From positions 3,658,001-3,722,000 of the forward strand of contig JAWHQI010000064.1 of the NCBI GenBank assembly GCA_033032865.1: a stretch of DNA of 64,000 bases, in the 5' to 3' direction. Both the position numbers and the translations under genes were made by a program. A model generated the notes under the pieces. That model saw only the letters and a program-made list of their open reading frames with translations, made no database searches and was not told the origin of the DNA. This document shows positions 11,526-23,007 of the stretch, in pieces. The DNA is from Dactylorhiza incarnata. Its lineage: Eukaryota; Streptophyta; Magnoliopsida; Asparagales; Orchidaceae. Positions within the stretch are counted from its first letter, which is position 1, and every line of letters begins with the position of its first letter.

Positions 11526-13690
11526 ATGAGTTCTAAGGATTATGCATCAACAAGACCACCAGTGTGTAACCTAAATAAGTTTACACACTGGAAGGCAAGA
11601 ATAAAGCTTTACATGAACTCTATTGATGAATCCATTTTTTAATGTCATTATTACAGGTCCCCCAGTCCTAGTGAGAAAAGATGCTAGTGGGACAGTAATA
11701 CAAACTATAGTCCTAGGAGCAGAGTGCACTAATGCTGAGAAGAAGGTGAGGACATGTGATGCCAAAGCCATGAATATCTTGGTATCAACCATGTTAGATG
11801 ACATATTTCAAAAAGTCGCTGATTGCAACTCTGCCAAAGAAATTTGGGAATCTCTTTCCAGATTAGTTGAAGGCAGCTCTGATGAAAGAAAGGATAAGAA
11901 GTCCCTTCTCATATCCCAATATGAGAACTTTAAGAAGAAGGCCGATGAAAGCATAACTGAAATGTATGACAGGTTCAGCTTTATCATAAATGAGCTGAGA
12001 GGGTTTGATAAAGAAATTTCTCTGACAGAAATTAATGACAAGCTTCTGATGTGCTTCCCAAGCACATGAGACTCTAGAATCTGGGCTATCAGAGATTCTA
12101 GATGCCTCAGAGGAATATCAACAGATGCTCTGCTAGGGAATCTTAAGTCCCATGAGCTCCTACTAAAAAGCATGGTTGAGTCGGAAGCCCAGGAGAGAAT
12201 CTCAACTCCTAAAGAAAGGACACTTGTACTAAAGACTGTTGAAGCAGAGCCCTCCACCTCCGAAGAAGAGATGTTCAATATCTTGGCTAAAATATTCAAG
12301 AGATGGGCCAGGACAGAGGACTCCAGAAGGAAAGATAGGAGTTCAAGCAAACCATGGTATGACAAAACTCCTAAATAGGAAATTATCTGCTTCTCATGCA
12401 AAAAACTTGGACACTTTGCCACTGAATGTCCTGAAGAAGAAAAGAGCAAAAGCAACAAGCAGAAGAATGATCACAAGAAGAAATCCTTCACGAGGAAGGA
12501 TAAGAAAAGAGGGAAAGGTTTCATTGCTGAAAGCTGAAGTGACTCAGAGACTGAGTCAAGCTCCTCCTCATCTGATAGTGATGAAGAGTGTGAAACTGAA
12601 GAAGCTTGCTTAATGGCTCTGGAAGACTCTTCTGCTGAAAATCAGGTAACAATCTTTGATGATTTTGACTTTTCCTCTGAACATTTTAATGATTGTTTCA
12701 AAGAATTCTGTCAAGATTACATTAATAGTCAAAAGGAACTTAACATAATCAGAACAGAACTAGAAGACCTTAGCAAAGATCATATGTACTCAGTTAACTA
12801 TGATCTGAGAGGTCAATTGTTTAAGAAAGAAAAAGAAATATACAAATTAGGTAATGAAAATCCTGACTTAGAGAAAGAACTTACAAAGGCAAAATCCTTT
12901 GAGGACTCACTCAATGGAAGGAGTTAAAAGCTTAATGATATCTCACAAAATCTCTCGAAGTGATTTGATCATCTTGATCTAGAACCACTACCATCCACTA
13001 GCACACTAATCCCTAACAAACTTGCATGGAAAAATCATGTAGCATTAATTAGGTCCAGCATGAATCAACATAATAACAACTTAGAATCATTTGAAGAACA
13101 AAATAATAACCCTAATAAACTCACTATATTCAATAGGTTAAACATTACCAATCAAACAGGGATTCTAGGTAAACACCCCTTAGAAAAGCCAAATAATAAT
13201 TATAAAAATCTTAATAAAAAGAATCATACATCGACAAGAACTTGACGCAATTATAAAGATGCATCGAATGCAACTCGATGGAGTTTAGCATATACATCGA
13301 CATAAACTCGAAGCAAGTACAAGGGTGCGTCAAATTCTATTTTACGCAACCAATATTCTGCATCAAATTATTATCGACGTAACTATACAGACACGTCGAA
13401 TTACACTCGACGCAACTCTAAAGATGCGTCGATTCTTATCGACGCATGCTTCCAGCAAGAAATTTTCATCCATCTAAATCTCTCTCTGCTTACATTCCTA
13501 GATGCTTCTGTTGCTCTAAAATTGGGCATATAACCAAACATTGCTGGCATAACAATGCAGAAATTCTTCACCTTAAGGGGTATACTGAAAGACTATCTTA
13601 TTCTTTCATCACTCCATATGATGATAGAAGAAAGGGACCCCGGCAAGTGAGGGTCTATACTAATGTTTAATTTTATGTGCAGAAAGGAGA
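11526..13690 (+). pseudogene. gag: Sire-A Gag with two CCHC fingers (broken)
   Basis: Gag begins at ATG 11526 about 100 bp after the primer site. The frame shifts in a T run near 11637 and continues in the UBN2-type Gag domain (residues like EIWESLSRLVEG and YDRFSFIINELRGF), then meets a TGA at 12067-12069 and a TAG at 12376-12378. The first zinc knuckle CFSCKKLGHFATEC is encoded at about 12388-12430, followed by acidic and coiled-coil stretches (12613-12927). The second finger CFCCSKIGHITKHC lies at about 13502-13543. Between them, 13232-13446 is an AT-rich non-conserved linker filled with TCGACG-type words. The product would bind RNA and form particles; in this copy it is dead. Confidence 0.88.
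13232..13446 (+). repeat. TCGACG word cluster inside the Sire-A gag linker
   Basis: At least eight copies of CATCGA/CGTCGA/TCGACGCA-type words, including GCGTCGATTCTTATCGACGC (an imperfect palindrome). It is the same word as in the LTR (GCGTCGAATAAAAGTCGACG at about 58946). It lies in the gag segment just before the second CCHC finger. Confidence 0.8.
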
Positions 13691-13707
13691 CTGTTCAACC
13701 ACAAACC

Positions 13708-15510
13708 AGTAGTGGTATCTGGACAGTGGATGCTCCATGCATATGACTGGAGCAAAAGAATTGCTAGACAACTACAAGGCTAAGGAAGGGCCTAAGATAA
13801 TTTTTGGGAATTCCCACTCTGGTCAAACCAAAGGATATGGTTTGCTCAGGATTGAGGAAGTCTCATTCTCTAAGGTAGCTTATGTTGAAGGACCTCAACA
13901 TAATCTAATTAGTATTAGTCAGCTGTGTGATGGTGAATACAAAGTTGTATTCACTAAGTCTTTATGTCATATAGTTAGCTCTGTAACTGGCCAAATTGTG
14001 TTGACTGGCCATAGGAAAGGTAAGGTTTATGTTGTAGACTTTGAATATACTAAGTCAGAGATATGCTTGTTCAACTCTCAGTTAGAAAACAATGAGTTGT
14101 GGCATAGGAGACTCGGTCATCTTAATTTTAACTAAGGCCATTGCTAAACTCTCTAAGCTTAACCTAGTAAGAGGCTTACCAATAGGTAAGTTTAATAATG
14201 ACCATCCATGTAGAGCCTGCCAACTAGGAAAGCAGATCAAATCATCATTCAAACCAATTGGTAAGAATGATTCCCACGGAACCCTATTTATGTTGCACAT
14301 GAACCTATTTGGTCCTATCTCCACTCAGAGCTTAGCAGGTAAGTCCTAGACTTTAGTCATTATTGACGAGTTTTCTAGATTCAGCTGGGTGTTCTTTCTA
14401 AAAGCTAAGTCGGACACCTTCAAGATCCTCTCAATATTCATTAGACAGATTCAATCTGAATTTAATACTCAGATTGCTGTGATCAGAAGTGATCATGGTA
14501 CTGAGTTTGAAAATTAGTCAATGTGTAGATTCTATGAGGATGAATGGATAAGACAAAGCTTTTCATCTCCTAGAACCCCCCAACAAAACGAGGGTGGCTG
14601 AAAGGAAAAATTGAACCTTAATTGAATCAGGAAGGACATTATTGGTTGAATCCAACTTGCCAACGTCCTTTTGGGCTGAGGCAGTGAATACTGCCAACTA
14701 TGTTTTGAATAGAAGTCTCATCCACAAGACAAAGTTGAAGACTCCCTATGAGTTACTGAAGGGAAAGGCACATATAGTCACATACTTTAGGATATTTGGT
14801 TGTACTTGCTTTATCCTCAACAATGGAAAAAGTCATCTTGCCAAATTTGACAAGAAGGTTGATGATGGAATATTTTTGGGATATTCCTCATCAAGCAAGG
14901 CCTATAGGTGCTATAATAAAAGCTCTCTCAAGATTGAGGAGTCCGTGCATATGGTCTTTGATGAAGCTAAAATGTTTTATAAAGGGAAGGAAACTTCCAC
15001 CGACATTGTTCTGCAGGAAGAAGACCAACTAGCAGAGCAAGTTGAAAGGCTCATCATCATGGATCATTCATCAATGTGTCAAGACAAAGGAAAATAGAAA
15101 GTTAACACTGATTCAGGTGAAGACTCTGCAACAGATGAAGAGGAACTTACAACACCTAAACAACCAGCCACTGAGATCATTCTAGAGAATGAAGATGGTG
15201 CTCCCACTGTCAATGAGCAAGTGGATCTTCAGGAAGAAGAGAACCTACTTAATAACTCAACAAGAACCAGGATGAATCTAAAGGATCATCCTCCAACACA
15301 AGTTAAGGAGATTTGACAGTTGGAGTCAAGACAAGGAATCAGCTAACAAATGAAACAATGCTGCAATGTTTTCTCTCTCAATATGAACCTTAGAAGTTTG
15401 AAGAAGCATACAATGATCCTCACTGGACATCTGCAATGCAAGAAGAGCTAACCCAATTTGAGATAAATAAGATCTGGACACTTTTTAAGAGACCAAGGAA
15501 TTACCCAGTC
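13708..15510 (+). pseudogene. pol: Sire-A protease and integrase (broken)
   Basis: Protease is recognised by WYLDSGCSMHMTG at about 13709-13750, with a TAG just before it. The frame runs to 14135 (LWHRRLGHLNF of the integrase HHCC domain), then shifts. CRACQLGKQ is encoded near 14215. The catalytic core (DFSRFSWVFFLKAKSD, then a region ending in a stop near 14518) is broken by several frameshifts. The core's end reappears at 14642-15097 (SFWAEAVNTANYVLNRS, GYSSSSKAYRCYN), the copia integrase C-terminal region. After that comes an acidic linker and the start of RT, cut at 15510 by the solo LTR. Integrase would join element cDNA to chromosomal DNA. Confidence 0.88.
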
Positions 15511-16109
15511 ATTGGTGTTGGGTTTTCTTAATACCATTTCAGAAATGATAAAACAACATATCATATATGCGCAGCGGAATAAAATAACTAGAACAACCCA
15601 AAGAGTTATATGGAACTTGCGATTTCACTGATTCAAGAAATAAAATATACAGCAACACATTGCAGAAATTATACCTGAAGGGGGTTAAGTCTCTACTCAA
15701 CCGAGATGCTCCTATGGCGGATCCAGAGAACTAAACTTGAGTTCCAAGCGCTGAAACAGATCTGCGCCTCTATGGGAAATCCACACGAGTGCTGAAGAAC
15801 CCTAGCCTCTTGTCGCAAAAGATCTAGGTCGGAGAAGAACTGCTTTCTATGTCTCCCACGGACTGCTAGGTCCGACGACAGGGAGAGGCGGCGGCGGCGG
15901 CGGGATCGACCAGTCGGAACACTTCCGTCAAAACCCTTGCGGAACTCTTCCGTCGCTCTCTCTCGCAAAACAGATCGCCAAAAATAGATCGGGTATTAGG
16001 TTAAAAGAATCGTATTCTTGTATACCTTCAGCAATCAAGAGAAGCGTCGGGCGAAGATAAAAAGGTTGAACACTGCGTTCGATGAACTGGCTATCGTTCA
16101 TCAAACGCG

Positions 16110-16300
16110 ATGGCCGTTCGACGAACCGTTCGACGAACGTGCTACGCTAGCCGTTCGACGAACCGTTCGGCGAACGCAGTTCGACGAACCGTTCGACGAA
16201 CGTCGTTCGACGAACGCGCTACATTAGCCGTTCGATGAACTGTTCAATGAACGTCGTTCGACGAACGCGCTACAATAGTCATTCGACGAACGTGCTTTAC
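16110..16300. repeat. Array of GTTCGACGAAC palindromic words
   Basis: More than ten copies of CGTTCGACGAACG-type words, often alternating with CGCTACGCTAGC. Further diverged copies lie at 16478-16550. Each word is a near-perfect palindrome around TCGA. Confidence 0.9.
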
Positions 16301-16309
16301 TAGCCGTTG

Positions 16310-16430
16310 AGAAAACATGTATATCGTCGAGAAGATGACATATATCGTCGAGAAGACATATAAATATATATCATCGAGAAGACATATATATCGTCGAGAG
16401 GATATACATATATCGTCGAGAAGACCAAAA
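16310..16430. repeat. Short tandem repeat ATATCGTCGAGAAGACAT
   Basis: Five to six units of about 20-22 bp carrying TATATCGTCGAGAAGACATA. It is adjacent to the GTTCGACGAAC array in the solo LTR. Confidence 0.88.
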
Positions 16431-16720
16431 CATCGTCTTGATAGTCAAGATGATATTATTCAACACTTAGCTGATCGACGAGCCGTTCGGCAAACGCGCT
16501 ACGCTAGCCGTTCGACGAGCTGTTCGACGAACACGCTACATTAGCCATTCGAAGAATGCCTACTTTAATCTGATCCCTTTAATCCGATCCCTTGTCAACA
16601 GGATTCTTCCTCCAATTTCTCCAAGCACTCTTTTGTGCGACCCCATAGGCTCATATCGCGTTGGAAATGAGACTAGATATTTGACCACTTCTAGATCACC
16701 ATGGAAACACCAACAATTGG

Positions 16721-18116
16721 AACAAAATGGGTATTCAAAAGCAAGATGGATTCAACAGGAGTCATAGTCAGGAACAAGTCCAGACTTGTGGCTCAATGAT
16801 AAGGCAAGTGGAAGGGATTGACTTCAACCAGACATTTGCTCCAGTAGCCAAACTGAAGGCCATTAGAATGTTCCTTGCATATGCTTCACATATGAAGATT
16901 AAAGTTTATCAGATGGATGTGAAGAGTGCTTTCTTAAATGGAACTCTTCAGAAAGAAGTGTATATAGAGCAGCCCCTAGGTTTTGTCAATCCATCTTTTC
17001 CCTTCTTTGTATATAGGTTAGATAAAGCACTGTATGGCCTCAAGAAAGATCCAAGAGCTTGGTATGAGACCTTATCCACCTTTCTTCTAGAATACTCCTT
17101 TGAAAGAGGGAAAGTGGATAAAACACTCTTCACAAGAGCACATAAGAATCAGCTCTTACTAGTGCAGATATATGTGGATGATATTATATTTGGGTCAACA
17201 GATCAATCCCTATGCAAAAGGTTTTCTTACCTAATGCAGTCAAGATTGTAATGAGTAGCATGGGGAACTATCCTATTTCCTAGGCCTCCAAGTAAGGCAG
17301 AATGCAGATGACATCTTCAAATCCCAATCCAAGTATACCAGAGAACTCATCAAGAGGTTTGGGATGGAAAATGTATCTGTCATGAAAACCCCCATGGCTA
17401 CTAATGTTGTTTTAGATAGAGATGAAAAGGGTAAGTCCTTTGATCAGAAGACTTACAGAGCAGCCATTGGCTTTCTTCTCTATCTGACAGCTAGCAGACC
17501 AGATATAATGTTTGCTACATGTATATGTGCTAGGTTTCAGGTTGACCCCAAGGAATCCCACATGAGTTCTGTAAAAAGGATACTCAGATATCTAAAGGGT
17601 ACACCTGAACTTGGCTTGTGGTATCCGGCAAAATCTAGATTTGACTTAGTTGGCTATTCAGATGCAGACTATGTTGGATGCAGGCTGGATAGAAAAAGCA
17701 CCTCAGGAACATGTCAATTCCTGGGGGCTAGACTGATCTCATGGTTTAGCAAGAAGCAAACTATAGTCTCCACTTCTATAAATGAAGCTGAGTATATAGC
17801 TGCATGAAGTTGCTGCTCACAAATACTGTGGATGCAAAATCAGTTGTTAGACTACAACTTTTCTCTTGTCAATTCCACAATATTTTGTGACGTCTCTGGT
17901 GCTATTTCTATAGCTTCCAATCCTGCTCTCCACAGCAGAACTAAACACATAGAGATAAGGCACCACTTTCTCAGGGACAATGTTGAGAAGGGTAAGATCA
18001 ATCTTCAATACATTTCCACTGATATTCAAAGGGATGACATCTTCACTAAGCCACTTGATGAAAGTAAGCACAAGTTCTTCATCAATGCACTGGGAATGCT
18101 TGATGGAGCCCTATAG
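16721..18116 (+). pseudogene. pol: Sire-A reverse transcriptase and RNase H (broken)
   Basis: This continues RT after the solo LTR, starting KWVFKSKMDSTG. A frameshift with two stops occurs near 16795. Then 16802-17251 encodes VEGIDFNQTFAPVAKL, FLNGTLQKEVYIEQP and the catalytic YVDDIIFGS at about 17170. A second frameshift follows at about 17250. RNase H is read from 17364 (LTASRPDIMFATC, YSDADYVGC, STSINEAEYIAA), with a stop at 17805-17807 where a tryptophan or similar is expected, and then 17811-18116 to DIFTKPLDESKHKF and a natural end. The region would convert element RNA to DNA. All key motifs are visible but the frame is destroyed. Confidence 0.92.
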
Positions 18117-18493
18117 GACACCTCTATTATGTATTCAAACCTATTTTTTATAGAAAGGTATTGCTGGGAAAAACAACAAATTTTTTATTAAAAATATAAC
18201 TGTTTAAATCAGAGCCGCGTCGAATAAAAATTGACGCACCATCGATTTCTATTCGACGTCAGCTTCGAGAGCAGATTGGGATAGTTCATTTGAATAGTAC
18301 TCGACATAGCGTCGAATACATATCAATGCTTACGTCGACATCATAGTTGCTGACTATATTCGGAGCCACGTCGATTTCTACTCAACGTTATGTCGACTTT
18401 GCAAAGCGCACACATACTACTTCTAGAAGCGACATCGACATGTTTTGGCGCGCTGAATTCATCTCTTTTCGACATTGCTTCGAATATAACCCT
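18117..18493 (+). promoter_or_regulatory. Sire-A spacer after pol: word cluster and TATA-like site
   Basis: Non-coding spacer between pol and the accessory ORF, which resumes after Sire-B at 57086. From about 18205 to 18480 it is packed with the Sire-A LTR word (GCGTCGAATAAAAATTGACG, ATTCGACGTCAGC, ACGTCGACATC, ATGTCGAC). It ends with CGAATATAACCCT, a weak TATA-like site at about 18484-18489, just where Sire-B inserted. By comparison with Sire-B this looks like a candidate internal promoter. That is inference. Confidence 0.55.
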
Positions 18494-19980
18494 TGAAAGA
18501 CTTTATTTAAGGGTAGCTAATCACCTAGAGGGGGGGGGGGGGGGGGGGGGGGGGGGTGAATAGGTTATTTTAAAATATATTTGCAATTCTTGATTAAATC
18601 CTGAATGAATGTGAATAAAGATCAGAGCTTTCAAGAAACAAACACAAACACACAGAATTTTATAGTGGTTCCCCTATCTTGGGTAATCCACTTTCCCCAT
18701 TCTCCCCTCTAGCAGTGTGCTAGATATGGTTTATATCTCCTCCAGATCTCAGACCACCAAAAAGGTCTTACAGCTCAGATCTCAACAGATCCTACACTCT
18801 CAGATCTCAGCAGATCTTACAATCTCAGATCTCAACAGATCCTACCTCAGCCTTTATAACAATAGGCTTACACTCAGATTCACCCCTGAATCTTACAACT
18901 CAGATCACACCTGATCCTACACCTCAGATCCTTGAAAGATCCTACACTCAGATCTGACAACTCAGATCCTACACCTCAGATCCTTGAAAGATCCTACACT
19001 CAGATCTGACAACTCAGATCCTACAGAAATTGAAAGAAGTAGAAGTAACACTTAGACTCAGATTCTTCAATGTATTGAGTCTTCTTGATCTATCTGAAAG
19101 TTCAGACAGAAATCTTCAGCAGAACAGCAACATCGAAATGATCTTCTTGAATTGCACAGGCTGCGATGACTGTTCTTCTTTAGGAAGACAGATTTTTCCT
19201 CCTTGACCTTCTCTCTTCAGTAATAATCTCAGCACCAGATTGCTAAGGAATTTCTTGTAGTACGATTCTGAAAGAGGAGATGGCTTCTTCAGATTCTTCC
19301 TCAGATTTTCTCTCGAACGATGGAGAAGATAATGGCTTTCAATAGGAATGTTCAACTTCTAAATCATAGGTCATGCCTTCTATTTATAACCCGCCATCCG
19401 CGACATCTGATACGATCCTCCACGTCAGCATGACGTTAAGTCTTCAACGGTCTTTAATGGCTTCTGAATAGACAATGGCTCAGCTTGCTGTAGATGAACT
19501 GTTACACATTTCTCAGCTCAGAGCTTTTCAGAAAAAGGCGTTGAGCACTGTGTATCTCTGTCGACGCTTTTTCTATAAGGTGTCGAGCGATGTGTAGATG
19601 CTCGACATTTTTTAACTTTGCCTTCACATCCTGACTCTTTTTGCTAGCGTTGAGCTAACTGAAGTTTAGTCGACACTTCTTATTCCACGGCGTCGAGCGA
19701 TATTCCTTGGATCGACGCTTTTTGACTTGGTCTCAGATCTTCAGCGGCGACCTTGTCTTTTTGAGACAGCAGATATGGGTCGACGCTTCTGGGTCACAAG
19801 CATCGAGCAATATGTAGTGTCTCGACGCTTGTGAACTTAGATGAATTTCTTGAGCACCTAGCTTGACCTGATCTCCTGCACAGTGATTCTAGAAAGTATA
19901 TCAAATACATTCTGAGGTATATCTTTGACTTAGAAATGGACTTCTCCAAATCTAGGACATTATGGGCAATGGTCCCAACA
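18494..19980 (-). repeat. Sire-B 3' LTR
   Basis: 1487 bp. The sense 3' end holds the C-rich block, here expanded to about 27 Gs on the + strand (18530-18556) against 7 in the partner. 18770-19025 has tandem CTCAGATC..CCTAC repeats rich in AGATCT. The TATA box (TATAAATAG, minus) is at 19380-19388. 19540-19850 is a cluster of TCGAC words (GTCGAGCGAT, GCTCGAC, TCGACGCTT), which lie upstream of TATA in the sense direction. Confidence 0.95.
19540..19850 (-). repeat. TCGACGC word cluster in the Sire-B LTR
   Basis: About ten words such as GTCGACGC, GGTGTCGAGCGAT and GATCGACGCTT in both orientations, partly pairing as inverted repeats. The 5' LTR partner is about 56640-56930. Related words lie beside the accessory ORF at 23189-23330. 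Confidence 0.85.
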
Positions 19981-19995
19981 ATCTCCCCCTATTTG
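19981..19995 (-). promoter_or_regulatory. Sire-B polypurine tract
   Basis: + strand ATCTCCCCCTATTTG; read as minus, CAAATAGGGGGAGAT immediately before TGTTGGG of the 3' LTR. Confidence 0.92.
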
Positions 19996-20351
19996 AAGAA
20001 GTCATAACCTTAGTCAATGATATACCCCTTTTTACAAAGATAACCAATACTTTCAACATAGGCAATCATAATATGATGAGTATAATACTTTATAAAAGCA
20101 GATTACCATAACATTCTAACAAAAGAAATTATCTTAGACATGATTTATGATATGAGCACAAAATCACAAATTACATGATCTATATCTCAAGCAGTTCAGA
20201 ATAAATCATGTAAATATAAGGAAAGAATCACATCACAGACATATATATATTAATGATGATAATAAAAGATAGTTTGCTCTGGAAGCTCATCAAGATTATC
20301 CAAAATTATATCAAGTACATTCTGTGAGAACTTTTAAGAAAGATTCAAATC
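19996..20351 (-). other. Sire-B 3' untranslated stretch
   Basis: AT-rich, about 356 bp between the polypurine tract and the accessory ORF end. I see no ORF or clear repeat. Confidence 0.6.
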
Positions 20352-23007
20352 CTAAAGCTGTTCAGGTTCCTTGATATCTAATCCTCTTTTGGCTCTCTTG
20401 GATAGGGCTTCAACAACTTCTTTCCTTCTCTTGAAGTAGCCAAATGGCTTTAAGAAATATCTGATTGGCTCCTTATCATTTGCCTGAACTTTCCCAGCCA
20501 ATTTGTCAGCTTTGAACTTTATCTTCAGCTTTTCCTGATCCCTATGCTTCAACCACTCTGCTTCAGAGTACCATTTTCCCCTTTCTCCAAGATTACCTTT
20601 TACAACTTCCCATGCTGCCGGAATCATTTCCCTTGAGGAGGGAGACCAATGCTCTTAATCATCTCTTGATTCAACTTCTTCTCTAAATTTCCTTTTGCTA
20701 GATTCTACTTGCTCATAAGAGATGTTCTTTTTCTTGTGCTTGTCTTCAGGACTGTACATCTTTGCAAATTGCTTTTGAATTTGTGTAGGAGATGCAGGCT
20801 TAGATTCAGATACTTGATCATCATAGTAGATGGGAGGATGGCCTAAAGTTTCTCTTATGGAATTAGAGGTCCAAATAGCATGCTCAGAGCTGGCTTTAAT
20901 CATTGACCTCTCCCCCTTTTTGACTTCTTCAACTATATGATCTCTTAGAACATTTTTCTGAAATCTAATCTGACCCTCCAGATGATTTACTCCTCCTTCA
21001 ATAGTTTTCTTAACTTTAAGAAGATGATCATCAATGGTATCTGTATTCATTTTTACTTGATCTTTTAGAGTAGAGAAGCTCACATCAACCTTAGCTAGAA
21101 TATCAGCATCATGTTTTTGCAATCTTGCTTCTATTTTGGCAGTGCCTGTTAGAATTTGAGCAACTTGTTCTTTGTATAACACCTGCATATTGTTGCTCAA
21201 GATTCCTTGATTCTTTTGAACATCATCTGCAGTCTTTGCAATATCTGTTTGTGTTGCTTTAATACCCTTTGAAGTCTCTTTGATTGAATCTAGTTGTTCA
21301 CATGAATAATCCACAGAAGCACCAGCTCTCTTGAAAATTTTTACCATTTCCTCTCTCAGTGCATTCATCTGATGATTGACTTCAAATCTTACCAATTTCA
21401 TTTGAAAATTTACATCATTTTCAACTTTGTATTATTTTCATCAATATACTGCTCCAGTAATCTTCTTTGATTATTGAGCAACTCTTCCAGCTGTGGTAGT
21501 ATTGGACTTAGATCCACATTGATTTCTCCTGCTATTCCAGCACTTCTACTACTTTCCACTCTGATGAAAGAGTCATTTCTCTGGCTCATATGTGAGCTAG
21601 ATGATTCTATCTTGATCACCTTCTCAGCCTCTTTCCTTGTGGTTTCAGTCTCTCCTTCCACATCCATAGCATCAACAGCAGGATTCTCTTGAGCAGGGAC
21701 CTCAGGCTGATACTCCCCCTCAAATGTTGCATTGTACTGGTCAGTATCCCCTTGAGCAGGGATCTCTTCCTGATGCTCCCCCTCAAATGGTGCATTGTCT
21801 GGATCAAGATTATCAGGGGCAAGGATCTCATGCTGAGACTCCCCCTCAACATCTGCATTGTTAAAATCAGTATTATCTGGAGCAGGGATTTCATCCTGAG
21901 CCTCCCCCTCAACTGCTGCCTTGTTAAATTCAGTATTATCCTGAGCAGGGATCTCATCTGGAGTCTCCCCCTCATTCTGAAACTTTCCCTCATCTCTAGC
22001 AGGGGATCCAGGTTGACTTCCTCTCTCTTCTTCTTCTTTCTCTTTCTCATCTTTTTCTTTATTGTTCTTGACAACCCCTTCCAGTATTGGATCAGTACCT
22101 GTTGGTGTGTCAGGAATACTATCCCTGGGTTTGTTCCCTTCTTCTTCTTCAGATGATGTGAGATTAGGATCATGGATTGGAAAGGATTTCGATTTCCTTT
22201 TGGAGGATGATGAGCTTGAAGAGCTGGAAGAGACCTTCTTCTTCTTTTTCTTCTGAATTTCTTCTGCTTGGGAGAATATTCTGCTGGTGCATGATTTGAC
22301 AAAATCCTTTCCCATCTCTCTATCATTCTGATGTCCATTTTCTTCATATGATTTATTTTCGATCCAAGTTTGTTGTTTAAAGGACCTGGAATTACTTTTA
22401 CTAAATAAAGAGTCAGTATCCTACCCATGTTGGGTGCTTGGATACATTCCATCACTTTGTCAAACACCACCCTTCCCCAATCAGTTCTCAATGTATGAAT
22501 AATTCTGGTCAGTAGAACAAACATTTTCCTGGAGATTTTATCATGGGACCCTGTCTTGCATAGTAGTCCATTTCCGATCACATCTGTCAGCAGCTTTCCT
22601 CTTGAGTTCATCCCCTCCCTCATTATACTCCCAGAAATTTCTTGTGATGTTTCAATCCCACACCAGACTTGGGCTAATCTTATCTGCTCAGAACTCACCT
22701 CTTCTTATTCTTCATTGCTTTTGAATCTTGGCAGTTCTAGTGCCTTAGCGAGTCTTGAAGGAGAAATCTTAATCTTCTTACCGTTTACAGTAGTTTTAAG
22801 CTGAGAGTTAGCGGTGTCTATTATCGTATTGGAGAAAAGTTCTAAGACCTCTCGTTTCTAGATTAGAGACGATTCAGATAGAATGTATTCTAGTCCTGAT
22901 TTGTAAATTAGCTCGATGGTTGATTTGATTTCCTCTGGTGCTGTTTGGAATCCATTAAGAATGAGCTCGCCTCCTTCGTAAAGGTAATCACTGCTCTTGG
23001 GAGGCAT
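20352..23007 (-). pseudogene. Sire-B accessory ORF downstream of pol, sense orientation (broken)
   Basis: A long accessory ORF of about 885 codons on the same strand as pol. ATG is at 23007-23005 (MPPKSSDYLYEGGELIL). In-frame TAG (22858-22860) and TAA (22705-22707) occur, then frameshifts near 22300 and 21413 and a TAA at 20655-20657. N-terminal part: TTVNGKKIKISPSRLAKALEL and a segment CKTGSHDKISRKMFVLLTRII that aligns by eye with the antisense ORF of Sire-C. Middle: Lys/Ser-rich stretch (22220-22260 region) and five 21-residue acidic repeats beginning EGE (21713-21973). C-terminal: long heptad-like coiled coil (21401-20900) and a basic tail. It has no visible membrane segment or signal peptide. 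Sireviruses are known to carry env-like ORFs here, but I see no envelope feature. The function is unknown. Confidence 0.8.
21713..21973 (-). repeat. Five 63-bp coding repeats, each with a GAGGGGGAG purine tract
   Basis: CTCCCCCTC occurs at 21713, 21776, 21839, 21902 and 21965, exactly 63 bp apart. On the minus strand each is GAGGGGGAG, encoding Glu-Gly-Glu at the start of a 21-residue acidic repeat in the accessory ORF. The tract is the core of the element's own polypurine tract AAATAGGGGGAGAT. Confidence 0.93.

Larger units (their letters stand above)
15516..16715 (-). mobile_element. Solo LTR of a Copia-1-related family
   Basis: 1200 bp, TGTTGGG...CCAACA, flanked by TSD ATTGG at 15511-15515 and 16716-16720 and splitting the Sire-A RT. 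No internal region or second LTR is present, so it is a solo LTR left by LTR-LTR recombination. Its ends resemble the Copia-1 LTR (ATATGCGCAGCGGAAT near the start, TTGACCACTTCTAGATCACC near the end), which sets its orientation as minus. The middle is different and holds two word arrays (16110-16300 and 16310-16430). Confidence 0.95.

Noticed and set aside
22062..22256. Phe/Leu-rich + strand ORFs opposite the Sire-B accessory ORF (also 21689-22156)
   Set aside because: They are antisense shadows of Lys/Glu-rich coding repeats.
20352..23007. Sire-B accessory ORF as a true viral envelope gene
   Set aside because: I see no signal peptide, hydrophobic membrane segment or furin-like site; composition is acidic/coiled-coil.
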